Assembly (NCBI GenBank): GCA_041848045.1
Contig: JBGZHY010000044.1
Coordinates: forward strand, 1 to 28,071
Direction of reading: 5' to 3'
Length of the DNA stretch: 28,071 nt
Source: CAKAHY01 sp041848045
GTDB lineage: Bacteria; Bacillota; Clostridia; Lachnospirales; Lachnospiraceae
The notes under the pieces are model-generated. The model worked only from the letters and a program-made list of their open reading frames with translations, was not told the origin of the DNA and searched no databases. Below, piece after piece: positions 7,376-15,021 of this stretch; positions within the stretch are counted from its first letter, which is position 1; each line of letters starts with the position of its first letter. The translations under genes were made by a program, and so were the position numbers.

Positions 7376-8281
7376 ATGAAAAAAATAATCGGATTCGGCA
7401 CAGCCGCAATATTGGCACTGGGTTTGAGCGCCTGCGCAGGGCAGGGTACCCCAAGTACGGCTTCCGGCACAAGCGCGGCAGCCACGGAAAGTCTGGCGGC
7501 TACAAGTGCAGCCTCACAGGCGGAAACTACAGCAAGCCTTGCGAAAGAAACAAGTGCGGCAGCCGATACTTCCTTTGATCAGGACGGCATATTCACCGTG
7601 GGCTTTGACAAGAACTTCCCGCCTATGGGATTTGTGGGCAGTGACGGCGAGTTCACCGGCTTTGACCTTGAACTGGCGGCGGAGGCGGCAAAGCGCATGG
7701 GGCTAGAAATCAAGTATCAGCCGATTTCCTGGGATGCCAAGGATATGGAACTGAACGCCGGCACCATCGACGTGGTATGGAACGGTTTCACCATGAACGG
7801 CAGAGAGGATTTGTATCTCTGGTCCGAGCCTTATATGGAAAACAATCAGGTTTTTGTGGTCAGAAAGGATTCCGGTATCACAAGCTTCGCCGACCTCGCC
7901 GGCAAAATCGTGGAGGTACAGGCAGACTCCTCCGCCGAGGCGGCTTTAAAGGAAAAAGCGGATTTGTCCGCAAGCTTCCGGGAATTGAAAACCACACCGG
8001 ATTATAACGCCGGATTTATGGATCTGGAGAGCGGCGCCGTGGACGCCCTTGCCATGGACGAAATCGTTGCGGCATACCAACTGGAAGTCAGGGACACGGA
8101 TGACTTCATTATTCTGGAAGAATCCCTGGCGGCAGAACAATACGGTATCGGCTTTGCCAAAGGCAATAAAGCCCTGCGGGACAAGGTGCAGGCTGCCATG
8201 GATGCCATGAGCGCGGACGGAACCATTCGTAAGATTTCCGAAAAATGGTTTGGCAGAGATGTCAGCATCTCCACAAAATAA
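7376..8281 (+). CDS. Polar amino-acid ABC transporter substrate-binding lipoprotein
   Basis: Extracytoplasmic receptor of the SBP family 3 (glutamine/histidine/cystine type), 301 residues. It has an N-terminal lipoprotein signal with lipobox LSAC (Cys20), then a Ser/Thr/Ala-rich tether (21-63), then the two-lobe binding fold starting at TVGFDKNFPPMGF and including GFDLELAAEAAKRMG and NGFTMNGRED. The Cys would be lipidated and anchor it outside the membrane. I chose ATG 7376 (AGGAG nine bases upstream); the TTG just before it (7373) is an alternative that adds one residue. Permease and ATPase genes follow. The bound amino acid cannot be read from sequence. Confidence 0.93.
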   Translation: MKKIIGFGTAAILALGLSACAGQGTPSTASGTSAAATESLAATSAASQAETTASLAKETSAAADTSFDQDGIFTVGFDKNFPPMGFVGSDGEFTGFDLELAAEAAKRMGLEIKYQPISWDAKDMELNAGTIDVVWNGFTMNGREDLYLWSEPYMENNQVFVVRKDSGITSFADLAGKIVEVQADSSAEAALKEKADLSASFRELKTTPDYNAGFMDLESGAVDALAMDEIVAAYQLEVRDTDDFIILEESLAAEQYGIGFAKGNKALRDKVQAAMDAMSADGTIRKISEKWFGRDVSISTK

Positions 8282-8305
8282 AACAGATTTAAGAGGGAGT
8301 TTCCT

Positions 8306-8956
8306 ATGTCATTATCTCAAATTATTAAAGAGCTGGTGCCCGGTATGGGCACCAGCCTGCTGATTTTCACCTTTACGCTGGCAGCCTCACTGCCCCTGGG
8401 CTTAGCGGTCGCCTTTGGAAGAATGAGTAAAAATCCCTTTCTCTCCAATATCGTAAAGGGCTATATTTCGATTATGCGGGGAACCCCTCTGATGCTCCAG
8501 CTGATGGTGATTTATTTCGGCCCTTATTATATCTTCGGCCTGCGCATCAGCAATGCCTACAGACTTTGGGCGGCGCTTATCGGCTTTGCCGTAAACTACG
8601 CCGCCTATTTTGCGGAGATTTACCGCTCCGGCATCCAGTCCATGCCGAAGGGACAGTATGAGGCGGCGAAAATTCTGGGCTATTCCAAATCCCAGACCTT
8701 CTTTGTGATTATCCTGCCGCAGGTGCTAAAGAGAATCCTGCCCTCCGTAACCAATGAGGTCATCACCCTGGTCAAGGATACTTCTCTTGCCTTTACCATC
8801 AGCGTTTCCGAAATGTTTTCCACCGCCAAATCCCTGGCCAGCGCGCAGGCAAGTATGCTGCCTTTTGCGGCGGCGGCGATTTTTTACTATATTTTTAACT
8901 TCATCGTCGCCTATCTGATGGAAATGCTGGAAAAGAAAATGAACTACTACAGATAA
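8306..8956 (+). CDS. Polar amino-acid ABC transporter permease (HisM family)
   Basis: Inner-membrane channel subunit of 216 residues, usual for this family, with about five hydrophobic spans. The conserved GTPLMLQL segment near 56-63 and the EAA loop GQYEAAKILGYSKSQ (about 113-127), which docks on the ATPase, are both clear. Only one permease gene is present, so it probably acts as a homodimer. It lies 24 bases after the binding-protein gene and 17 before the ATPase gene. The start has GAGGGAG upstream. Confidence 0.93.
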   Translation: MSLSQIIKELVPGMGTSLLIFTFTLAASLPLGLAVAFGRMSKNPFLSNIVKGYISIMRGTPLMLQLMVIYFGPYYIFGLRISNAYRLWAALIGFAVNYAAYFAEIYRSGIQSMPKGQYEAAKILGYSKSQTFFVIILPQVLKRILPSVTNEVITLVKDTSLAFTISVSEMFSTAKSLASAQASMLPFAAAAIFYYIFNFIVAYLMEMLEKKMNYYR

Positions 8957-8973
8957 GGAAGAGGTAAACACAG

Positions 8974-9732
8974 ATGTATGTACTGGAAATGTCAAATGTC
9001 AAAAAATCCTTTGACGGCGAAGCCATTTTAAAGGGTATATCCTTAAAGGTCGGAAAAGGGGAAATTCTTTCCGTCATCGGTCCCTCTGGCTCCGGCAAAT
9101 CCACCCTGCTGCGCTGCGCTACCCTCCTGGAAAATATGGACGAGGGCTCCCTTTCCTACCTGGGAGAAAGCGCGGCACAACACAGCTCGAAAGGGAGCGT
9201 TTATGCCGACAAGGAAACACTGAAAAAAATTTCCGCTTATTTTGGTCTGGTTTTTCAGAATTTTAATCTTTTTCCGCATTTTACGGTAATGGAAAACATT
9301 ACGGACGCCCCTCTTCGGGTGCAGAAGCGGGAAAAGACGGAGGTTTTTGCGGAAGCTGCCGCTTTGCTGGCTAAAATGGGACTTGGCGATAAGGAAAAGG
9401 CCTATCCCTATCAGCTTTCCGGCGGGCAGTGTCAGCGTGTTGCCATCGCCAGAGCTCTGGCTCTGAAACCCCAAATCCTATTTTTTGACGAACCTACCTC
9501 CGCTCTGGATCCGGAATTGACGGGAGAGGTTCTAAAGGTTATCAAATCCTTGGCAGATTTACATATCGCCATGGTCATTGTCACCCATGAGATGGCATTC
9601 GCAAGGGAAATCAGTAACCGCGTCATTTTTATGGACAAGGGGCTGATTGTGGATGAGGGCAGTCCGGAGGAGGTCTTTCAATCCAAAAACGAAAGAACCC
9701 TTGCCTTTCTCGGCAAATACAAACAAAGCTGA
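8974..9732 (+). CDS. Polar amino-acid ABC transporter ATPase (GlnQ/HisP type)
   Basis: Cytoplasmic ATPase of 252 residues that powers the importer. Walker A is GPSGSGKST (36-44), the Q-loop is FQNFNLFPH (94-102), the signature is LSGGQ (148-152), Walker B is LFFDEP (169-174) followed by the D-loop SALD, and the switch His is in VTHEM. All catalytic motifs are intact. It ends at a strong terminator, so the operon is a complete three-gene importer. Start supported by GGAAGAGG 7-14 bases upstream. Confidence 0.94.
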   Translation: MYVLEMSNVKKSFDGEAILKGISLKVGKGEILSVIGPSGSGKSTLLRCATLLENMDEGSLSYLGESAAQHSSKGSVYADKETLKKISAYFGLVFQNFNLFPHFTVMENITDAPLRVQKREKTEVFAEAAALLAKMGLGDKEKAYPYQLSGGQCQRVAIARALALKPQILFFDEPTSALDPELTGEVLKVIKSLADLHIAMVIVTHEMAFAREISNRVIFMDKGLIVDEGSPEEVFQSKNERTLAFLGKYKQS

Positions 9733-9735
9733 CAT

Positions 9736-9797
9736 AACGAAGAAGGGCTGGTTGAAACAAGAACACTTTCTTATTTCAATCAGCCCTCCTTCGTTTT
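9736..9797 (+). terminator. Long intrinsic terminator of the ABC operon
   Basis: AACGAAG (9736-9742) pairs with CTTCGTT (9789-9795). AGGGCTG pairs with CAGCCCT and TTGAAA with TTTCAA, each offset by a single mismatch. The stem holds about 20 pairs with a loop of about 17 bases and runs into TTTT. It starts three bases after the ATPase stop codon. Confidence 0.85.
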
Positions 9798-9822
9798 CGG
9801 GAATCTGCGACATTCCCGAAAA
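9794..9822. repeat. Perfect 11-bp inverted repeat overlapping the terminator tail
   Basis: TTTTCGGGAAT (9794-9804) and ATTCCCGAAAA (9812-9822) are exact complements around a 7-base loop. The left arm uses the T-run of the preceding terminator, so the two hairpins compete for the same bases. No T-run follows on either strand, so it is not itself a normal terminator. Confidence 0.7.
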
Positions 9823-9837
9823 GTCACGGTCAGTTTT

Positions 9838-9874
9838 TGCCGTTGTTTTACTACACCTAAACCTATATCACTCT
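9838..9874 (+). repeat. Dispersed intergenic motif, copy 2
   Basis: Plus-strand blocks TTGCCGTTG (9837-9845), ACTACAC (9850-9856) and CCTATATCACTCT (9862-9874) recur in the order seen on the minus strand at 4978-5026. A further CTATCACTCT follows at 9886-9895. Opposite, on the minus strand, a TGT-extended TATAGT -10 (9916-9921) lies just upstream, so a transcript through this copy could come from either side. The rest of 9823-9949 shows no gene. Confidence 0.4.
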
Positions 9875-9949
9875 TTTCTATCTCTCTATCACTCTAAGTA
9901 CCTCTAACGTAGATTACTATAACACATTTTTTTCATCAAAGAGTAATAT

Positions 9950-9985
9950 GGTATGAACGGCAGTAAATTTGGCATAAACGGCAGT
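9950..9985. repeat. Imperfect 15-bp direct repeat at the ilvE 3' end
   Basis: GGTATGAACGGCAGT (9950-9964) and GGCATAAACGGCAGT (9971-9985) match at 13 of 15 positions with a 21-base period. The second copy touches the ilvE stop codon. No function assigned. Confidence 0.55.
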
Positions 9986-11013
9986 TAGCCGCAAATTTTT
10001 CTAATCCAGCCCTCCGGAGCCTCTATCCGCCCCATCTGAATACCGGTCAAGGTATCATAAAGCTTCTGCAATACCGGTCCCATCTTCTCCATGCCGCCCG
10101 GCAGGTTAATCACCTTATCCTTTCCGGTAATCCTTCCAATCGGTGAAATCACCGCAGCCGTTCCGCACAGTCCCGCCTCCTGCATATCCTCCAGCTCATC
10201 GAAGCGAATCTCACGCTCCACAGCCTTCATCCCGAGATAATGCTCGGCAACATAAAGCAGGGACTTTCTGGTAATACTCGGCAAAATGGAGTTTGATTTT
10301 GGGGTTAGCAGTTCTCCCTCTTTGCTGACAAATACAAAGTTGGCGCCTCCGGTTTCCTCCACATAGGTTCTGCTTGCCGCGTCCAGGTACATATTTTCAT
10401 CAAAGCCCTTTCTGTGGGCTATCATTAAGGGATGCAGGCTCATGGCATAGTTCAGCCCCGCCTTAATATCCCCCGTTCCTCTCGGCGCCGCCCTGTCATA
10501 GTCGGATACACAAATAGAAAGAGGCTTTGCTCCTCCCTTAAAATAAGGTCCCACCGGCGTAGCAAAGACCCTGAACTGATAGCCCTCCGCAGGTTTCACG
10601 CCGATAACGGGAGTATTGGCAAACATAAAAGGCCGGATGTACAAAGAAGCTCCCGAACCAAAGGGAGGCACCCAGGCTTCATTGGCACGAACCACCTGAT
10701 CAACGGCATCCAGAAAGCGCTCCTTGGGAAATGCGGGCATCTCCAGACGCAGGGCGGAATTGTACATCCTTTCGGCATTCAAATCCGGACGAAAGGCAAC
10801 GATTTCTCCCTTTTCCGTCGTATAGGCCTTAAGACCCTCGAAGCATTCCTGGCAATACTGCAAAATACCGGCACACTCGCTGATGCATACATTGGCGTCC
10901 CGACTCAGACAGCCCTCATCCCAAGCGCCGTTCACGTAATTGGAAAAATACCGGTAATCCGTTTCTATGTAGCCGAAGCCCAGATTAGCCCAATCAATCT
11001 CTTTCTTTTTCAT
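9985..11013 (-). CDS. ilvE: Branched-chain amino-acid aminotransferase
   Basis: PLP enzyme (fold type IV) that interconverts leucine, isoleucine and valine with their 2-oxo acids using glutamate/2-oxoglutarate. Length 342 and the YCQECFEGLKAY, RGTGDIKAGLNYA and EETGGANF segments fit the larger bacterial/eukaryotic BCAT type. The catalytic Lys is K184 in GDIKAGLNYA. It is the last gene of the long minus-strand series and overlaps the end of maf by 20 bases, with GAGAGGAG just upstream of its ATG. No clear T-run terminator was seen after it. No other ilv or leu gene is in the window. Confidence 0.95.
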   Translation of the reverse strand: MKKKEIDWANLGFGYIETDYRYFSNYVNGAWDEGCLSRDANVCISECAGILQYCQECFEGLKAYTTEKGEIVAFRPDLNAERMYNSALRLEMPAFPKERFLDAVDQVVRANEAWVPPFGSGASLYIRPFMFANTPVIGVKPAEGYQFRVFATPVGPYFKGGAKPLSICVSDYDRAAPRGTGDIKAGLNYAMSLHPLMIAHRKGFDENMYLDAASRTYVEETGGANFVFVSKEGELLTPKSNSILPSITRKSLLYVAEHYLGMKAVEREIRFDELEDMQEAGLCGTAAVISPIGRITGKDKVINLPGGMEKMGPVLQKLYDTLTGIQMGRIEAPEGWIRKICG

Positions 11014-11647
11014 TTTGCTCCTCTCCCAACATTTTTCTTACAGTATACCACAATTTCGAAAGGGGTAAACCTACCACATTGTTATAATCTCCATCAATTT
11101 TATTTATATATCTTGCCGCCATGCCCTGTATACCGTAAGCCCCCGCTTTATCTTCCGCCTCACCGCTTTCGATATAGGCGCTGATATCCTCCACCGACAT
11201 ATCGGCAAAATGCACCTTCGTTCTCTCACAAAAATTCTCTGCCTGCCCTGTACGGCGCCACTGTCCCTGCTCTTTTTGCAGGCGAAGCAGGCAAACCCCC
11301 GTCAACACCTCATGCACCCTGCCGGACAAAAGCTCCAGCATCCGAACGGCATCCGCTTTGTTCTCAGGCTTTCCGAGAATCCTCCCTTCCAGGCACACAA
11401 GCGTATCCGCTCCCAAAACCAGCACATCCCTCAACTCTTCATCCGGCAGGAGGGCGGTTCTGATGATTTTATCCGCCACATCCTCAGCCTTTGCCGTCGC
11501 CAGATACAAAACCCGTGCGGCGGAATCTTCTATATCGCAAAGCTCCTCGCAGTCGGAAGGCAAAACCATGAAGGGCAGGGCAATCTGCCGCAGCAAAGCT
11601 TTTCTTCTCGGTGAAGCGGAAGCCAGTATGATGATCGTATCTTTCAT
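10994..11647 (-). CDS. maf: Maf-family nucleoside triphosphate pyrophosphatase
   Basis: House-cleaning enzyme that hydrolyses non-canonical or excess NTPs to NMP and PPi (dTTP/UTP in the YhdE-type branch); cytoplasmic. The N-terminal phosphate loop SASPRR (10-15), VLGADTLV, LGKPENKADA and YGIQGMAARYINKIDGDYNNVVGLPL are all Maf hallmarks. I chose ATG 11647 (217 residues), with GAGGG five bases upstream; a TTG four codons earlier (11659) is possible. Its start lies just after a terminator that follows prfA, so expression may depend on read-through or an unseen promoter. Overlaps ilvE by 20 bases. Confidence 0.9.
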   Translation of the reverse strand: MKDTIIILASASPRRKALLRQIALPFMVLPSDCEELCDIEDSAARVLYLATAKAEDVADKIIRTALLPDEELRDVLVLGADTLVCLEGRILGKPENKADAVRMLELLSGRVHEVLTGVCLLRLQKEQGQWRRTGQAENFCERTKVHFADMSVEDISAYIESGEAEDKAGAYGIQGMAARYINKIDGDYNNVVGLPLSKLWYTVRKMLGEEQNEKERD

Positions 11648-11657
11648 ATTCTCCCTC

Positions 11658-11692
11658 AAAAAACGAGCCGATAAGTATACCTCATCCGCTCG
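11658..11692 (-). terminator. Intrinsic terminator between prfA and maf
   Basis: On the minus strand CGAGC (11688-11692) pairs with GCTCG (11664-11668). Inside it GATGA pairs with TTATC, across one G/G mismatch. Six Ts follow (11658-11663). It begins about 12 bases after the prfA stop. maf starts only about 10 bases past the T-run, so partial read-through would set maf-ilvE levels. Confidence 0.7.
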
Positions 11693-11703
11693 CTCCTTCT
11701 CTT

Positions 11704-12780
11704 TTATGCGCTCTCGTTTAATCTGGCAAGCTTCGCCGCCTGATCTGCGGCAATGCAGGCGTCCAGAACCTCCGCAATATCGCCGTTCATAATCTTATCC
11801 AGCTTATACAGCGTTAAATTGATTCTGTGGTCGGTTACTCTTCCCTGCGGGAAGTTATAGGTTCTGATTTTTTCGGAACGATCCCCCGTACCGATTTGGC
11901 TTCTGCGCTCCGCACTTTCCGCACTCTGCTTTTTTTCCAGTTCCAGTTCATACAGCTTGGAGCGCAACAAAGCAAAGGCCTTTTCCTTATTCTGCAGCTG
12001 TGACTTTTCCGTCTGGGAATAAATGACGATGCCCGTCGGATTGTGGGTCAGACGCACGGCGGAGTCCGTGGTATTGACGCACTGTCCGCCGTTTCCGGAG
12101 GCACGCATAACGTCAATCCGGATGTCCTTCATGTCAATCTGCACATCCACCTCTTCCGCCTCCGGCATAACCGCCACGGACGCCGTGGAAGTATGGATAC
12201 GACCGCCGGACTCCGTTTCCGGCACACGCTGCACCCTGTGCACACCGGATTCATATTTCATCTTGGAATAAGCTCCCTTGCCGCTGATCATGGCAACCAC
12301 TTCCTTAAATCCGCCGATACCGCTTTCATTCAGGCTGACAATGTCCACCTTCCAGTTCTGGGTTTCCGCATAATGGGTATACATCCTGTATAACTCCGCC
12401 GCAAACAGCGCCGCCTCATCTCCGCCGGCTCCCGCTCTGATTTCCAGCATAATATTTTTATCATCATTCGGGTCCTTGGGCAAAAGCAGAATTTTTAACT
12501 CCTGCTCCAGCTCCTCCTCCCGCTTTTTGGCGCCGGACAATTCTTCCTTTGCCATATCCCTCAAATCCTCATCATTTTCCGTTTCCAGCAAAGCCAGAGC
12601 ATCCTGCTGGTCCTGCCGCACCTTCTTATATTCCTTGTAAGCTTCTACAAGGGGCAGCAAATCCGACTGTTCTTTCATCAGCTTACGGAAGCGGTTCTGG
12701 TCATTGGCCACATCGGGACTGCCCAATTCCATCATCAGCTCCTCGTAATGAATCAGTATATCCTCTAAATTCTCAAACAT
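11704..12780 (-). CDS. prfA: Peptide chain release factor 1
   Basis: Recognises UAA and UAG in the ribosomal A site and triggers peptidyl-tRNA hydrolysis. Length 358 is standard. The codon-reading tripeptide is PET (187-189, the RF1 PxT motif, against SPF in RF2), and the catalytic loop is SGNGGQCVN with GGQ at 231-233. It follows prmC by 18 bases, and PrmC methylates the Gln of this GGQ. No programmed frameshift is present, as expected for RF1. A terminator follows. Confidence 0.97.
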   Translation of the reverse strand: MFENLEDILIHYEELMMELGSPDVANDQNRFRKLMKEQSDLLPLVEAYKEYKKVRQDQQDALALLETENDEDLRDMAKEELSGAKKREEELEQELKILLLPKDPNDDKNIMLEIRAGAGGDEAALFAAELYRMYTHYAETQNWKVDIVSLNESGIGGFKEVVAMISGKGAYSKMKYESGVHRVQRVPETESGGRIHTSTASVAVMPEAEEVDVQIDMKDIRIDVMRASGNGGQCVNTTDSAVRLTHNPTGIVIYSQTEKSQLQNKEKAFALLRSKLYELELEKKQSAESAERRSQIGTGDRSEKIRTYNFPQGRVTDHRINLTLYKLDKIMNGDIAEVLDACIAADQAAKLARLNESA

Positions 12781-12798
12781 TATCCATCCCTCTTTTGC

Positions 12799-13641
12799 TT
12801 ATTTTAAAATCCTTGCCACTCTGTCCTTCTTTGCCAAATCCTGATAAACGGCAACCTCCCTGTAGCGAGAGAAAATCCGGCGAATTGCGGGCGCCTGCTC
12901 ACAGCCGATTTCCAGATAGATTTTTCCTCCATCCTGCAAAAAGTCTGCCGCCTCCTCGGCAATCCTGCGGTAAAAGTCAAGCCCCTCCTCTCCTCCATCC
13001 AGAGCAAGATGAGGCTCATAGACCCTTACCTCCGGTGCAAGCTTTTCAATCTCCGCACGCGGAATATACGGGGGATTGCTGACAATCATATCATATCTGC
13101 CCGCTATGCCGGAGAACAAATCGCTTTGTATCAGGGAGATGTCTACCTTATGCCGGAGAGCATTTTTCTCTGCGATTTCCAAAGCTCTTGCCGAGATATC
13201 CGAAGCGCTGACCCTCTCATAGGCTCCCCGTTTTTTCAGGCTCACCGCAATGGCGCCGCTGCCGGTGCACAGGTCCAAAATATGGATATCTTTCTCGGTA
13301 TTCTCCTCAATAATCCTCTCCACCAATACTTCTGTATCCAGTCTGGGAATCAGAACATGCTCATTCACATAAAAATCCAGGCCGCAAAAATTCTGCTCTC
13401 CGATAATATATTGCAAGGGTTTTCTCCCCTGTCTTTCCCGCAGGCAGGCATAAAATCGCTCTGTGCCCGCTCCATCCTGTATTTCCCTGTCCTTGTTCAG
13501 CACCAAGTTCGCCCAGGACAAGGAAAAACTGTGCAAAAGAATATTCCTTGCCTCTACCGTATATTCCGCAATCCCGGCTTCCCGCAAAAGCCTCTCTCCC
13601 TCTGCCAGCAAGGTTCTGTATGAAGCTCCGCCCTCGCCCAT
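12799..13641 (-). CDS. prmC: Release factor glutamine N5-methyltransferase
   Basis: SAM-dependent methylation of the GGQ glutamine in RF1/RF2. Length 280. An N-terminal helical substrate-binding domain (1-80) precedes a Rossmann methyltransferase with SAM motif LDLCTGSGAIA (122-132) and the family hallmark NPPY (189-192) in IVSNPPYIP. It lies two bases after the DUF1385 gene and directly before its substrate gene prfA, the usual arrangement in Firmicutes. Confidence 0.95.
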   Translation of the reverse strand: MGEGGASYRTLLAEGERLLREAGIAEYTVEARNILLHSFSLSWANLVLNKDREIQDGAGTERFYACLRERQGRKPLQYIIGEQNFCGLDFYVNEHVLIPRLDTEVLVERIIEENTEKDIHILDLCTGSGAIAVSLKKRGAYERVSASDISARALEIAEKNALRHKVDISLIQSDLFSGIAGRYDMIVSNPPYIPRAEIEKLAPEVRVYEPHLALDGGEEGLDFYRRIAEEAADFLQDGGKIYLEIGCEQAPAIRRIFSRYREVAVYQDLAKKDRVARILK

Positions 13642-13643
13642 GG

Positions 13644-14585
13644 CTATGAAGCTCCGAAATTTTCTTGCAGATAGCTTTTCCAGTCAAAGACCTTTTCCAC
13701 CGCCGTAATGGCAACCTCCACCATGTCGGCGCTGGGCTCCTTTACCGTCAAAGCCTGCATCCACAGACCCGGCTGGGATAAAATATCCACCAGCTTGCTG
13801 TTGCTCTTGCCGGCAATGCGCAAAAACTCATAGCTTACGCCCGCAATCACCGGAATCAAAACAATCCTGCTTAAAGAGCGCAGCCAAATGCTGTCTACCC
13901 GCACCGCCATAAAAAAGGCAATGCTGATTAACATCACGATAATCAGAAAACTGGTTCCGCAGCGCTTATGCTCCTTGGAACTCTTCATCACATTTTCCAC
14001 ATTCAGGGGCAGTCCCTGTTCTATGCAGTTAATGCACTTGTGCTCCGCTCCATGGTACATAAAGGTTCGGCGTATATCCTCCATCCGGGAAATCAGTAAA
14101 ATATACAGCACAAAAATGCCGATTCTCAAAAATCCCTCCGCTACTGCCACCAAATAATGGTTATCCACCGCCCTCCGCAAAAAACCGCCCAAAAACATGG
14201 GAAGCAGCATAAAAATGCCGATGGCCGCCACAAAAGAGAGGAACATGGCGATACCCATAATTACCTTCTCCGCCTTTTCGCCGAAGGTCTTTTGCAGCCA
14301 AAGCTCAAGCTTGCTCGCCTCCTCTGTTTCCTCCTCGGCGCTTGCCAGAACCTGAGCCGAAAAATTCAGACTTTTCATCCCCAGCGCCATGGAATCATAC
14401 AGGGCAAAAATACCTCTGATAAAGGGCAGACCCAATATTTTATACTTCTGGGACAGGCTGATATAGCTGTCCTCCTCCACTTCTATCTCTCCATCCGCTC
14501 TGCGCACGGCAGTGGCATAACGCTCACCGTTTTTCATCATGATGCCTTCTATCACCGCCTGTCCGCCGATTCCCGAATATTTCAA
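13644..14585 (-). CDS. DUF1385 membrane protein (YqhQ-like)
   Basis: Conserved membrane protein of about 313 residues, function unknown. It begins KYSGIGGQAVIEGIMMKNG, the DUF1385 N-terminal signature. About four hydrophobic segments lie in the middle and C-terminal parts (near FLSFVAAIGIFMLLPMFLGG, FVLYILLI, FLIIVMLISIAFFMAV and VLIPVIAGVSYEFL). A conserved YHGAEHKCINCIE segment with His and Cys suggests a possible metal site. I prefer the TTG at 14585 because GAGG lies eight bases upstream and it gives the usual N-terminus; the GTG at 14594 has no room for a ribosome site. First gene of the DUF1385-prmC-prfA unit, behind its own promoter. Confidence 0.85.
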   Translation of the reverse strand: MKYSGIGGQAVIEGIMMKNGERYATAVRRADGEIEVEEDSYISLSQKYKILGLPFIRGIFALYDSMALGMKSLNFSAQVLASAEEETEEASKLELWLQKTFGEKAEKVIMGIAMFLSFVAAIGIFMLLPMFLGGFLRRAVDNHYLVAVAEGFLRIGIFVLYILLISRMEDIRRTFMYHGAEHKCINCIEQGLPLNVENVMKSSKEHKRCGTSFLIIVMLISIAFFMAVRVDSIWLRSLSRIVLIPVIAGVSYEFLRIAGKSNSKLVDILSQPGLWMQALTVKEPSADMVEVAITAVEKVFDWKSYLQENFGAS

Positions 14586-14622
14586 TCCTTTCACCTCACT
14601 TTATATATTCCTTAACCTATCT

Positions 14623-14651
14623 ATTTTAATATATTCACCTCTGTCTGTCCA
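14623..14651 (-). promoter_or_regulatory. Promoter of DUF1385-prmC-prfA
   Basis: Minus strand -35 TGGACA (14646-14651), 17-base spacer, -10 TAAAAT (14623-14628). It begins directly after the rpmE terminator. Confidence 0.6.
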
Positions 14652-14664
14652 GAACTTGTAAACG

Positions 14665-14695
14665 AAAAAGGAACCAAGCCTCTACGCTCAGTCCC
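14665..14695 (-). terminator. Intrinsic terminator of rpmE
   Basis: On the minus strand GGGACTGAGC (14686-14695) pairs along ten positions, with three G-U pairs, to GCTTGGTTCC (14670-14679). TTTTT follows (14665-14669). Confidence 0.8.
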
Positions 14696-14713
14696 CTGAC
14701 AATCATTATCTTA

Positions 14714-14917
14714 TTAAGCATTCACACCGTACTTACGATTGAACTTGTCAATACGTCCACGAGCTGTTGCAGCCTTCTGCTGACCTGTATAATATGGATG
14801 GCACTTTGAACATACTTCCACGTGAATGCTCTTCTTGGTTGATCCAGTCGTAAAAGTATTTCCACAGTTACAGGTAACAGTAACCTGATTGTATTCCGGA
14901 TGTACTCCCTCTCTCAT
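14714..14917 (-). CDS. rpmE: 50S ribosomal protein L31 (zinc-binding type)
   Basis: Ribosomal large-subunit protein at the central protuberance/30S bridge. It has 67 residues and all four zinc ligands: C16, C18, C36 and C39 in TCNCGN and VCSKCH. This is the C+ form, which in Bacillus is replaced by a Cys-free paralogue under zinc starvation; no paralogue is in the window. It stands alone with its own promoter, leader and terminator. Ribosome site GAGGTGAAG just upstream. Confidence 0.97.
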   Translation of the reverse strand: MREGVHPEYNQVTVTCNCGNTFTTGSTKKSIHVEVCSKCHPYYTGQQKAATARGRIDKFNRKYGVNA

Positions 14918-14946
14918 ATCTTCACCTCATTTACATTTATACTTCT

Positions 14947-14972
14947 GCGGACATACCGTCTACGTCCCTCGC
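14947..14972 (-). promoter_or_regulatory. Hairpin in the rpmE leader (possible L31 autoregulatory leader)
   Basis: The rpmE leader is about 70 nt. On the minus strand it contains GGAC (14963-14966) and GTCC (14950-14953) around an 11-base loop, with GCG/GC outer bases. L31 leader RNAs are known in several phyla including Firmicutes. This hairpin is a candidate by position; I cannot confirm a match to the known model. Confidence 0.35.
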
Positions 14973-14989
14973 ATTTAAAAAGCTAAATC

Positions 14990-15018
14990 AGTATAGCATA
15001 GTTAAATATTTAGTGCAA
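14990..15018 (-). promoter_or_regulatory. rpmE promoter
   Basis: Minus strand -35 TTGCAC (15013-15018), 17-base spacer, -10 TATACT (14990-14995) with a TGC extension. It starts immediately after the cca stop codon. Confidence 0.7.
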
Positions 15019-15021
15019 GTG

